A stretch of 64,000 bases of DNA from Methylocaldum marinum. Its GTDB lineage: Bacteria; Pseudomonadota; Gammaproteobacteria; Methylococcales; Methylococcaceae. The notes beneath the pieces were generated by a model that was not told where the DNA came from, made no database searches, and worked only from the letters and a program-made list of their open reading frames with translations. Made by a program: the position numbers and the translations under genes. The first letter of the stretch is position 1. The number at the start of each line of letters is the position of its first letter. This document shows, one piece after another, positions 17,636 through 25,729 of this stretch. The stretch lies in NCBI RefSeq assembly GCF_003584645.1, contig NZ_AP017928.1:3324395-3388394 (forward strand), given 5' to 3'.

Positions 17636-17980
17636 ATGCCATTGCCGATGATTGAACCGGTCGAACTCGAAGATTTTTTTCTCAACCTGCTCTCGGCGGC
17701 CATGATCGTCCTCGCCGGTGCCGGCTACGCCGGACTTTATGCCTGGGGCAAGCTCACCCGCCGTCCCGGCTTCGTGATTTCGGCCTATGCTTCGTACGCC
17801 TGTTTGGCCGGCGCGGTGTGGGTTTTGGCGGAAACGTCTCATTTCGAGGATTTCTGGCGCGTCGTCGCGGGGCTCATGCTGATCGGTTACTTCGCGGCAC
17901 CGCTCGCAATCTGGCGGCTCTGCACGGCCACTCACGCCGCCGAACATTCCGAACACGATCGTCCGAACATCACCCCATAA
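17636..17980 (+). CDS. Small membrane protein preceding norCB
   Basis: A 114-residue protein with about three membrane segments (LLSAAMIVLAGAGYAGLYAW, FVISAYASYACLAGAVWVLA and VVAGLMLIGYFAAPLAIWRL) and a His-rich tail (HAAEHSEHDRPNITP). I do not recognise the family. Its stop lies about 20 bases before the norC start, so the three genes probably form one transcript. A role in assembly or maturation of the nitric oxide reductase is suggested only by position. A second Met four residues in (17648) is an alternative start. Confidence 0.75.
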   Translation: MPLPMIEPVELEDFFLNLLSAAMIVLAGAGYAGLYAWGKLTRRPGFVISAYASYACLAGAVWVLAETSHFEDFWRVVAGLMLIGYFAAPLAIWRLCTATHAAEHSEHDRPNITP

Positions 17981-18000
17981 CAAGAGAAGGAGGAACAATC

Positions 18001-18606
18001 GTGAACACCGCGCCGCTATGGGCATCCGAGGCGTTCTGGAAGAAAACCGCGGTCTGGGTAACGGCAGTTTCCTTTGTGCTGCTGATTGCCCTGACCTTCG
18101 ACTCGATGGCCAGGGTGTCGGCCGGCGGCAGCGAACGGGTACCCGCCTATAGCGTCATTAACAAGAAAATCGACTACCGCCTCGATTCCAAGCTAAACCG
18201 CTTCGTACCGGTCATCGAAGGCGACGCGCCTCTATTCGGCAAGACCTTGAACGAAGATGAGGCGGAACGACTCGTCACGCTCGGGAAGAAAACCTTTCAG
18301 GCGAAGAATTGCATCAACTGCCACACCATTCTGGGTAACGGCGCCTACTACGCGCCCGATTTGACCAAGGCCTGGCTGGACCCGAACTGGGTGGATGAAA
18401 CCAACCGCGAGACGCTGATGCTGGCTTTCCTCCAGGACCCGGCCGGCAATGCCAGGTCCTACGGCACCGGACGGCGGATGCCCAACCTCGGCATCACCGA
18501 AGAGGAGGCCAGGGGACTGATCGCTTTTCTGAAATGGACGGCGACCATAGACACCAACGGCTTCCCGCACAACTTCAAGACCCTATACGCACAGGAGAAC
18601 CCATAA
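18001..18606 (+). CDS. norC: Nitric oxide reductase subunit C (membrane-anchored cytochrome c)
   Basis: From a GTG start at 18001, with a strong AAGGAGG ribosome-binding site, the product is 201 residues. One N-terminal membrane anchor (VWVTAVSFVLLIALTF, ~18-34) precedes a periplasmic cytochrome c domain. The haem motif is CINCH (residues 104-108) within NCINCHTILGNGAYYAPDLT, and the axial Met is in TGRRMPNLGITEEEARGL. NorC takes electrons from periplasmic donors and passes them to NorB, which reduces two NO to N2O. The stop TAA overlaps the norB start (TAATG), indicating translational coupling. A longer frame with a start at 17818 overlaps the previous gene and is rejected. Confidence 0.96.
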   Translation: MNTAPLWASEAFWKKTAVWVTAVSFVLLIALTFDSMARVSAGGSERVPAYSVINKKIDYRLDSKLNRFVPVIEGDAPLFGKTLNEDEAERLVTLGKKTFQAKNCINCHTILGNGAYYAPDLTKAWLDPNWVDETNRETLMLAFLQDPAGNARSYGTGRRMPNLGITEEEARGLIAFLKWTATIDTNGFPHNFKTLYAQENP

Positions 18607-20084
18607 TGAGCGTCGGAGTCCTTGACAGTCGAAATCTCAACGGCGGACAAAAGCTCGCGGTGAAATATTTCATCGTCGCGATGGTTCTCTTCGTGGCGCA
18701 AATCCTGTTCGGTCTGCTCGCCGCCGTTCAGTTCCTTGCTCCCGGCTTTCTGTTCGAAACCCTGGATTTCAGCGTGAACCGGATGCTCCATATCAACGCC
18801 ATGATCGTGTGGATGCTGTACGGATTCATCGGGGCCGTCTACTGGTTTCTCGAAGAGGAAAGCGGAGTCGAGATCGTCGGCCTCAAGTGCGGAGAGATCG
18901 CCTTCTGGGTGCTGACGGCCGCGGTCGGCATCGTCGTGCTGGTGTATCTGTTCCTGCAGACCGGCGCCGGCAACGATGCGACCCGCTGGCTGATCAACGA
19001 AGGGCGCGAATACATCGAGGCGCCGCGCTGGGCGGATATCGGCATCGTCGCCGTCATGCTGGTGTTCTTCTACAATGCCGCCGGCACCTTTTCCAAGGGC
19101 CGCTGGTCCGGCGTCTCCGGCGTGCTCACGCTCGATCTGGTCGCCTTGGTCGGCCTCTATCTGACGGGGATGTTCTACACCACCAACGTGACCGTGGATC
19201 ACTATTGGTGGTGGTGGGTGGTCCATCTCTGGGTGGAGGCGACCTGGGAAGTACTGGTCGGGTGCATCATGGCCTGGAGCCTGATGAAGCTCCTGGGCGC
19301 CCGGCGCAGGATCGTCCAGACCTGGCTGTACATCGAGGTGGCGCTGATGTTCGGTTCGGGCATCCTGGGGCTGGGCCATCATTATTTCTGGATCGGCACC
19401 CCGGAGTACTGGTTCCCCATCGGCGGCTTCTTCTCCGCCCTGGAGCCGATTCCGCTGGTCGCCATGGTGGTGCACTCCATTTACGACGCCGGCGTCCACA
19501 AGTTCAGGAGCACCAACCATCCCGCGCTGGGCTGGGTGATCGCGCACACTTTCGGCAACTTCTTCGGCGCCGGCGTCTGGGGCTTCATGCACACCCTGCC
19601 GCAAATCAATCTCTACACCCACGGCACTCAATGGACGGCTTCCCACGGCCATTTGTCGTTTTTCGGGGCTTACGCCACGATCAATATCGCCTTCTTCTAT
19701 CTCGCGGTACAACAGTGGCGCGGCAATGTGTGGATGGGCGCCAATCTCGCCGACAACGGCTGGAAATGGAAATGGTCGATGGCCCTCTTGAATCTCGGCG
19801 TGATCGGCATGACCGTGGCCCTGCTCATCGCCGGCTACGAGCAATCGTTCATCGAGCGCGCTATCGAAGGCTCGACCTGGAGCGGTTATTTCGCCGCGCA
19901 GACCCACCCCTGGTTCACGCAGGCCATGTTTTGGCGGCTGATTTTCGGAATCGTCACCGCCGTCGGCCTGGTTCTGCTGATCTGGGATCTGGCGACCATC
20001 GGCGCTCGCGAAACCCGGCCCGCGCTGGTCATCGAACGGCCCGAAGAGCCGGGCATCAAGGCGGCTGTTGTGGAAACCGCGTAA
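18606..20084 (+). CDS. norB: Nitric oxide reductase subunit B (cytochrome b subunit)
   Basis: A 492-residue haem-copper-oxidase-family membrane protein with about twelve spans. The first ligand helix is FSVNRMLHINAMIVWMLYGF. The active-site helix WWWVVHLWVEATWEVLVG has the His and the Glu typical of NO reductases. LGLGHHYFWIGTPEYWFPIG and LEPIPLVAMVVHSIYDAG follow, with the haem-ligand region THGTQWTASHGHLSFFGAYA. The oxidase cross-linked Tyr motif is absent, as expected for NorB. It is coupled to norC. No norD/norQ or NorR/NsrR gene is adjacent, so activation and regulation depend on genes elsewhere. The likely role is NO detoxification or partial denitrification. Confidence 0.97.
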   Translation: MSVGVLDSRNLNGGQKLAVKYFIVAMVLFVAQILFGLLAAVQFLAPGFLFETLDFSVNRMLHINAMIVWMLYGFIGAVYWFLEEESGVEIVGLKCGEIAFWVLTAAVGIVVLVYLFLQTGAGNDATRWLINEGREYIEAPRWADIGIVAVMLVFFYNAAGTFSKGRWSGVSGVLTLDLVALVGLYLTGMFYTTNVTVDHYWWWWVVHLWVEATWEVLVGCIMAWSLMKLLGARRRIVQTWLYIEVALMFGSGILGLGHHYFWIGTPEYWFPIGGFFSALEPIPLVAMVVHSIYDAGVHKFRSTNHPALGWVIAHTFGNFFGAGVWGFMHTLPQINLYTHGTQWTASHGHLSFFGAYATINIAFFYLAVQQWRGNVWMGANLADNGWKWKWSMALLNLGVIGMTVALLIAGYEQSFIERAIEGSTWSGYFAAQTHPWFTQAMFWRLIFGIVTAVGLVLLIWDLATIGARETRPALVIERPEEPGIKAAVVETA

Positions 20085-20114
20085 TTCCCGCAGGCATTCA
20101 AATGAACGTTCGCT

Positions 20115-20192
20115 GTAGGGCGGGTTAGCCCTTCGACAGGCTCAGGACAGGTTCTTCGGTGGGTTACGGCCTTCCGGCCTAACCCGCCCTAC
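20115..20192. repeat. Palindromic element with 14-bp arms; overlaps a gene's stop codon
   Basis: Outer arms GTAGGGCGGGTTAG (20115-20128) and CTAACCCGCCCTAC (20179-20192) are perfect inverted repeats. The middle holds CCCTTCGACAGGCTCAGGAC and GGTGGGTTACGGCCTTCCGG. The right edge supplies the TAG stop of the minus-strand gene that follows. It belongs to the same GTAGGG-ended class as the elements at 57619 and 59144. Confidence 0.8.
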
Positions 20193-21070
20193 GAGGCCTG
20201 CAAGACTGCCCGCTCGATCAAAGCCGCATCGGCCTCGCCGAACCCGCCGTCGATGAGACGCAGCACCGCTTCCTCGGCGGCCGGCGAAAACATCCAGCAA
20301 CGGCTCAGGATTTGCAGCAATCCCGCTAGCTCGTCCCCGGCTGCGGACGACAGCGTTTCATGCGGCGCCTTCCCTTCCCGGCGCAAAATGCACTCGATCA
20401 GAATCGCGCCCAGGAAGCGCAGGCTGTGGATCACATGAGTGTTCATGTCGCTGATGAGGTAATCGAACTTCTCCCGGAAGACCGGATCGCCCAGATAGGG
20501 ACCGAGTAAACCCTGCCGAACCGTCTCCCGAAGCAACCCGAAAAATTTCCTCTGTCCGTCGTGGACATTGGGGTCGTGGAAGAACTTGAAGGCATGTTCG
20601 AGGTCGTGCACGAAAAAAGCGAAACCGTTCGGCTTCTTGAGAACCGGCCGCAAGAGCCGCGGATAATCGGCCACGACCGTGACCGGCCGCCGGCCCGCCG
20701 CCTGCATCTCAAGGACTTCTCCGGGCGTCGGAATCCGCTCGGTCAGCAGTAGGGGCCATTCGCCGCGCAACCACGCCGAGAGCGCCACCGAAGCATTCGG
20801 GATAAGACCGAAAAAGTGATAACGCTCGATCCGATCGACCAGCACCCGCTCCAATTCGCTTCCGGCCGATCGGTCGAAATCCGCCAGCCAACTTGATGCG
20901 TCCGGCCTCGGATCGCTCTTGACCTTGCGCGACGCGAAACGCGGTCCGTGCATCCCGATCTGCCAGATAAAGAAATACAGCGCCGCATAGGCGGCATCGC
21001 TCAAGCCCCCGGAACGCCAACGTGCGGTCAGTTCGGGAATTCGGACCAATCGGTCGGAGAAATTCTGCAC
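20189..21070 (-). CDS. Conserved-looking hypothetical protein with HDxxH motif; 3' end formed by a repeat
   Basis: A 293-residue soluble protein of unknown family, rich in helices. The most striking segment is FAFFVHDLEHAFKFFHDPNV, an HDLEH pattern that could bind a metal. Another histidine follows in SDMNTHVIHSLRFLGAILIE. No signal peptide or membrane span is seen. Its stop codon TAG is contributed by the inverted repeat at 20115-20192, so the native C-terminus may have been replaced or shortened when the element arrived. It lies between norB (convergent) and a long spacer before kaiC. I cannot assign a function. Confidence 0.75.
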   Translation of the reverse strand: MQNFSDRLVRIPELTARWRSGGLSDAAYAALYFFIWQIGMHGPRFASRKVKSDPRPDASSWLADFDRSAGSELERVLVDRIERYHFFGLIPNASVALSAWLRGEWPLLLTERIPTPGEVLEMQAAGRRPVTVVADYPRLLRPVLKKPNGFAFFVHDLEHAFKFFHDPNVHDGQRKFFGLLRETVRQGLLGPYLGDPVFREKFDYLISDMNTHVIHSLRFLGAILIECILRREGKAPHETLSSAAGDELAGLLQILSRCWMFSPAAEEAVLRLIDGGFGEADAALIERAVLQAS

Positions 21071-21164
21071 TCGATGTCTCGTGCGATGACAATTTGACTC
21101 TATTTTCGCCCAGCGCGCCGGTTCGGCGCCACGGGCATCGTATTTGGTCCGCTCTCCCGGAGTA

Positions 21165-21235
21165 AGAGCCTATCCCAGTAGGCTTAAGAAACCCTTCGAC
21201 AAGCTCAGGGCGAACGACCTACTGGGATAGGCTCT
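21165..21235. repeat. Inverted repeat with 18-bp perfect arms
   Basis: Arms AGAGCCTATCCCAGTAGG (21165-21182) and CCTACTGGGATAGGCTCT (21218-21235) flank a centre containing CCCTTCGACAAGCTCAGGGC, a motif shared with the element at 20115. It is non-coding and lies in the long spacer before kaiC. It could be a small miniature element or a terminator-like structure. Confidence 0.8.
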
Positions 21236-21713
21236 AAGGCGGACGAGCGCTGGGCGAAAAGCGGAAGAGATCGCTGAACGAATTGAAGCCCATCATCGAT
21301 GTGCCTTCTTACTGGCCGCATCTCATCCCGATTGAACTCGCCGGGTTCAAAATCAAACCATTTCCGAGCAAAGCGCAAACGCGCCGTTCATGCCGTTTGT
21401 CACGCGCGGCAGAGGCCCGCAAGACGATTTCCCGAGCGATATACGGGGGTTACCGCACCCTGGCGGCCGGTATCCAAAATCCGGGAAACGCCGGATGTGA
21501 ACGATTTTTTTCTTCGCCGATCAAACAGGCTCGGATCATGCCAAGTAAAAGTCTTACCCCGGCAAAAAGCTTGGCATTCTGAATCTAAGCAGCCATGCGC
21601 GCCCCGCTTAACGCGACAGACCCCATCGGGAAGAGGAGCTTCCTCAGCCTCGAAGTCCAATACGAGGGATAAACGCTGTGCTCATTTAGCGATCTAAAAA
21701 ACTAGGAACTCGA
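21236..21713. other. Spacer upstream of kaiC
   Basis: About 480 bases without a supportable gene. Short open frames here lack ribosome-binding sites and family-like sequence. The stretch should hold the promoter of the kaiC-kaiB-kinase operon. An AGGAA ribosome-binding site lies just before 21714. I see no clear promoter hexamers. Confidence 0.4.
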
Positions 21714-23417
21714 ATGACTTCTTACAGAACTGACCCCCAACCCCTCGAGAAAAGCCGGTCGGGGATCGCCGGGCTCGACGAAATCACCAACGGCGGCTTG
21801 CCGAAAGGCAGGCCCACCCTCATCTGCGGCAGTGCCGGATGCGGCAAAACGCTCTTCGCCATGGAATTTCTCGTCAAGGGAGCTGTGAACTACGGCGAGC
21901 CGGGCGTCTTCATGGCTTTCGAGGAGACCGCGGAAGAACTGACCAAGAACGTCCGCTCGCTCGGTTTCCACCTCGACGAGTTGGCCGAGCAGAACAAGTT
22001 GATCGTGGACTATGTCTACATCGAACGGAGCGAAATCGAGGAAACCGGCGAGTACGACCTCGACGGGCTATTCATCCGGCTAGGTCACGCGATCGATTCC
22101 ATCGGGGCCAAGCGGGTGGTGCTGGACACCCTCGAAACCCTGTTCAGCGGCCTTTCGAATCAGGCCATTCTGCGGGCCGAACTTCGCCGCCTGTTCCGCT
22201 GGCTCAAGGATAAGGGAGTCACGGCGATCATCACCGCCGAGCGGGGAGCGGGAATGCTGACCCGGCACGGCCTCGAAGAGTACGTTTCGGACTGCGTGAT
22301 TTTGCTGGATCATCGAGTGAATGAGCAGATCGCGACTCGCCGCTTGAGAATCGTGAAATACCGGGGCTCCAGCCACGGGTCGAACGAGTACCCGTTCCTG
22401 ATCGACGAAGGAGGCGTGGACGTTTTGCCCATTACCTCCATCGGGTTGAACCATACCGCCAGCCATGAACGGATTTCCAGCGGGCTGGAGCGGCTCGACG
22501 CCATGCTCGGCGGCAAGGGATTCTACCGGGGTAGCAGCGTGCTGGTGTCCGGCACGGCCGGGACGGGCAAGAGCAGTCTCGCCGCCACCTTCGTCGATGC
22601 CGCCGGTAAACGGGGAGAAAAGGCGATTTACTTCGCCTTTGAGGAATCCCCGAGCCAGATCGTCCGCAACATGCGCTCCATCGGCATCGATCTCGAACCG
22701 CACCTTCAGAAAGGATTGCTCCAGTTCCGCCCCGCCCGCCCGACTCTGCAAGGGCTCGAGGCCCATCTGGCGACGATGTACAAGGTCGTCCGCGACCTCA
22801 AGCCGCACGTCGTGGTCGTGGACCCGATCACCAACCTCATGGCGGTCGGCACTCCCGAGGAGCTCAAGTCGATGCTCATGCGGCTGGTGGATTTCCTTAA
22901 GGCCAACCAGATCACCGCGCTATTCATCAGTCTGACCCATGGCGCTACCGTCATCGAACAGACCGATGTGGGCATCTCGTCGCTGATCGACACCTGGCTG
23001 TTGCTGCGGGATACCGAGCTGAGCGGGGAGCGGAACCGGGTGTTATACCTGCTCAAGTCGAGGGGCATGGCCCACTCCAATCAGGTACGGGAATTCCTTA
23101 TCACCGATCGGGGCATCGATCTCGTCGACGTGTACACCGGACCCGAAGGCGTGCTGACCGGCTCGGCCCGGCTCGCCCAGGAAGCCAGGGAGCGGGCGGC
23201 AACCGTATTGCGGGAGCAAGAAATCCAGAGAAAGGAGCGGGAGCTGGAGCGCAAACGTCAGGCGGTGGAGGCACAGATCGCCGCTCTGCGGTCCGGATTG
23301 GCAGCGGAAGAGGAAGAACTTCAGCTCGCGCTGATTCAAGCCCGGCATCGGGAAGCTCAACTGGCGCGGGACCGGGAGGCGATGGCTCGCGGCCGCAAGG
23401 CCGATTCCGATTCTTAA
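21714..23417 (+). CDS. kaiC: KaiC-family double-RecA-domain ATPase
   Basis: A 567-residue KaiC homologue with two RecA-like domains. CI Walker A is CGSAGCGKT (~residues 38-46) with the catalytic Glu pair in MAFEETAEELT. CII Walker A is VSGTAGTGKSSLA (~278-290) with YFAFEESPSQIVRNM. The region matching the cyanobacterial phosphorylation loop reads DVGISSLIDTWLLL, placing Ser422-Ser423 where KaiC has Ser-Thr. KSRGMAHSNQVREFLITDRG follows, as in the family. The last ~80 residues are a charged coiled coil (QEIQRKERELERKRQAVEAQ), longer than the cyanobacterial tail. It is the first gene of an operon with kaiB and a sensor kinase. No kaiA is present, so a hourglass or stress-signalling role rather than a full clock is likely. 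Confidence 0.96.
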   Translation: MTSYRTDPQPLEKSRSGIAGLDEITNGGLPKGRPTLICGSAGCGKTLFAMEFLVKGAVNYGEPGVFMAFEETAEELTKNVRSLGFHLDELAEQNKLIVDYVYIERSEIEETGEYDLDGLFIRLGHAIDSIGAKRVVLDTLETLFSGLSNQAILRAELRRLFRWLKDKGVTAIITAERGAGMLTRHGLEEYVSDCVILLDHRVNEQIATRRLRIVKYRGSSHGSNEYPFLIDEGGVDVLPITSIGLNHTASHERISSGLERLDAMLGGKGFYRGSSVLVSGTAGTGKSSLAATFVDAAGKRGEKAIYFAFEESPSQIVRNMRSIGIDLEPHLQKGLLQFRPARPTLQGLEAHLATMYKVVRDLKPHVVVVDPITNLMAVGTPEELKSMLMRLVDFLKANQITALFISLTHGATVIEQTDVGISSLIDTWLLLRDTELSGERNRVLYLLKSRGMAHSNQVREFLITDRGIDLVDVYTGPEGVLTGSARLAQEARERAATVLREQEIQRKERELERKRQAVEAQIAALRSGLAAEEEELQLALIQARHREAQLARDREAMARGRKADSDS

Positions 23418-23433
23418 GGGGAGATAGAACTGT

Positions 23434-23763
23434 ATGAACGAGAACCCGCAAGCCTCGAAGGGAAACGATCAGTCGCCCGAGACGGGCGAAAAATGGCTGC
23501 TCCGGCTGTACGTCGCGGGACGCACCCCCAAGTGCGTCACCGCCCTGGAAAACCTCAATCGGTTTTGCGCCGAGTACATGGCGGGCCGATACGAAATCGA
23601 AGTCGTGGATCTACTGGAAAATCCCCGCCTCGCCAAGGACGATCAGATCATCGCCATCCCGACGCTCGTGAGAAAATTGCCGGAACCCTTGAAGAAGATC
23701 ATCGGCAATCTCAGCGATACGGAACGCATGCTGGTCGGCCTCGATATGAAACCGAGAACATAG
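23434..23763 (+). CDS. kaiB: KaiB-family protein
   Basis: A 109-residue thioredoxin-like KaiB protein. The core is [20 protein letters not shown] (~residues 22-41), followed by [20 protein letters not shown] and [20 protein letters not shown], all matching KaiB, with the C-terminal [11 protein letters not shown]. KaiB binds the KaiC CI ring and changes fold to do so. It begins 16 bases after the kaiC stop with a GGGGAGA ribosome-binding site and is followed 52 bases later by the kinase gene, giving one operon. The first ~20 residues are a polar extension of no clear function. Confidence 0.95.
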   Translation: MNENPQASKGNDQSPETGEKWLLRLYVAGRTPKCVTALENLNRFCAEYMAGRYEIEVVDLLENPRLAKDDQIIAIPTLVRKLPEPLKKIIGNLSDTERMLVGLDMKPRT

Positions 23764-23815
23764 CCGCGCCGGTCTTGAACTTCGGCGGCAAGCGCTTCAT
23801 GGAGAGAACAGGACA

Positions 23816-25597
23816 ATGAACTCTGACAGGCTGACGCGCGAGAACGAGTACCTGCGCCGGCAGAATGCCAAGCTCCTTTCGGCAATCAAGGAACTCCGGT
23901 CGAAGGCGACGGAGCCGGAGGAAATCATTCAGGCCATCCGCCAAGGCGAGATCGACGCCCTGGTTGTGGAAGAAAAGGGCCAAGAGCAGATTTACGCCCT
24001 CCAGACATTTGACTCCGTTTACCGGAGCATGATCGAGGAGTGCTTCCCCTACGGCGTGTGGCTCGCCGAACCGAACGGCAAGCTGCTTTACGTCAGCCCC
24101 TCCTTCCTCGACCTTCTCAAGACGGACCTCCTGGAGATGCGGGAAAAGGGGCAATTCCATTTTCTGCCGCCTGAGACCCGTGATTCAGTAGAGCGGCAGT
24201 GGATTGAACAACGGGAGACGGGGACGGCTTTTAACGTTGAGTACACGGTTCGCCTTGACGACGGCTCCGAGCGGACCATCTGGACGCACGGCATCCTCGC
24301 TCCGACGCTTTCCGGTCAAATCCACTGGGTGGGCGCCAACATCGATGTCACCGAGCGCAAGCGGGCCGATGACGCCGTCAAGAAACAAAACAAAAGGTTC
24401 CGGCTTCTGTCCGAAGCGGCCGAGGTGCTGCTCGTTACTCACGACCCAGAGACGATGCTTCGTAGTCTGTTCACCAAGATCAACCCGCATCTTGAATTGG
24501 ATGCGTACATCAACTACATGGTGGACGACACCGACGATGCCCTGCGACTGGTGTCATGCGTCGGCCTCCCCGCCGAGGCGACCCGGCTGATAGAGCGGCT
24601 GGAACTCGGCCAGCCCATGGCGGCCTCCCCTATCAAGCAAGCGAATGATTCGACGGCACAGGCGATCAAGTCACTCGGCCTACGGGCTTACGCCTGCCAT
24701 CCCCTGACAGCCGGCAACACATTGCTTGGGACGCTTTGTTTCGCTAGCCGGTCGAAAGTCCAGTTCGATGCTGAAGAGCTGGAATTTCTGCAAACGATCT
24801 GCCGCTATGTCGCTGTGGCTTATGAGCGGATGGGACTGGTGAATGAGCTGCGCGACGCCGACCGCCGCAAGGACGAGTTTCTGGCCATGCTCGGCCATGA
24901 ACTCCGAAATCCGCTCGCCCCGATCAAAAGCGCCGTGAAGATTATGAAAGCACTGGAGCCGTCCGATCCGAGGCACAAGAGAGCCCAGGATATCGTCGAT
25001 CGGCAAGTCACCCACTTGACGCGATTGGTGGACGATCTCCTGGATGTTTCCCGCATCGTCCAGGGAAAGATCACTCTGAAGAGAACGTCCCTTGATCTTT
25101 CCACCGTCCTGGATCACGCCCTCGAGGCCAGTAAGCCCCTCATCCAGGCACGAAAGCATAAATTGACGGTATCCTTTCCGGATCAGCCCATGCGGTTGGA
25201 AGCAGACGGAACGCGCTTGGCTCAAGTCATCTCGAATCTCCTCAACAATGCTGCCAAATATACCCCGGAAGGGGGAAAGATATGGCTGAGCGTCACCCAT
25301 GAGGACGGTCAAGCCCTGATCCGGATCAGGGACACCGGGGAAGGCATTCCTCAACCCATGCTTGCCCGGATTTTCGGCCTGTTCGTCCAATCCGACAGAA
25401 GCCTGGATCGCGCACAAGGCGGTTTGGGGCTCGGTCTGGCTATCGTCGAGCGCATTGTGGAACTACACGGGGGACGGATCGAAGCCAGAAGCGAAGGAGT
25501 GGGAAAAGGAAGCGAATTTCTCGTGTGGCTGCCGATCTCTACTCTAGAAACCTCTGAACAATTCACCGTTCCAAACAAAATAATGCCGAACGTCTAA
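23816..25597 (+). CDS. PAS-GAF sensor histidine kinase of the kai operon
   Basis: A 593-residue soluble kinase. An N-terminal coiled coil (ENEYLRRQNAKLLSAIKELR) and a short conserved region (EEIIQAIRQGEIDALVVEE) lead to a PAS/PAC domain (~70-185, YGVWLAEPNGKLLYVSPSFL and WVGANIDVTERKR). A GAF domain follows (~200-340, HPLTAGNTLLGTLCFASRSK). HisKA has its phospho-acceptor in FLAMLGHELRNPLAPIK. HATPase shows LAQVISNLLNNAAKYTPEGG, IRIRDTGEGIP and GGLGLGLAIV. Placement third after kaiC-kaiB is a recurring arrangement outside cyanobacteria and suggests this kinase is the output or input partner of KaiC/KaiB. No response regulator follows. The core is very like the kinase at 10761-12293. Confidence 0.95.
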   Translation: MNSDRLTRENEYLRRQNAKLLSAIKELRSKATEPEEIIQAIRQGEIDALVVEEKGQEQIYALQTFDSVYRSMIEECFPYGVWLAEPNGKLLYVSPSFLDLLKTDLLEMREKGQFHFLPPETRDSVERQWIEQRETGTAFNVEYTVRLDDGSERTIWTHGILAPTLSGQIHWVGANIDVTERKRADDAVKKQNKRFRLLSEAAEVLLVTHDPETMLRSLFTKINPHLELDAYINYMVDDTDDALRLVSCVGLPAEATRLIERLELGQPMAASPIKQANDSTAQAIKSLGLRAYACHPLTAGNTLLGTLCFASRSKVQFDAEELEFLQTICRYVAVAYERMGLVNELRDADRRKDEFLAMLGHELRNPLAPIKSAVKIMKALEPSDPRHKRAQDIVDRQVTHLTRLVDDLLDVSRIVQGKITLKRTSLDLSTVLDHALEASKPLIQARKHKLTVSFPDQPMRLEADGTRLAQVISNLLNNAAKYTPEGGKIWLSVTHEDGQALIRIRDTGEGIPQPMLARIFGLFVQSDRSLDRAQGGLGLGLAIVERIVELHGGRIEARSEGVGKGSEFLVWLPISTLETSEQFTVPNKIMPNV

Positions 25598-25729
25598 TTT
25601 GCGACCAGTCGATCTCCGCTAAACCACACGGACTCAACATCCTCCGTATGTGTGAACAGACAGCAGCTTCATGTGCTGTTTGTCTTCGGAAATCCTTTCT
25701 TCCGAGCAAATGAAAGATGACGCCTCCGG

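Noticed and set aside
17818-18606. 262-residue version of norC
   Set aside because: The extension overlaps the preceding gene; the GTG at 18001 has AAGGAGG and starts the membrane anchor.
18459-19907. 482-codon minus-strand open frame across norB
   Set aside because: It is antisense to the clearly conserved norB and norC, has His/Gly/Asp-rich low-complexity composition typical of GC-rich shadow frames, and matches no family.
21283-21700. Short plus-strand gene upstream of kaiC
   Set aside because: Several overlapping short frames, none with a ribosome-binding site or protein-like pattern.
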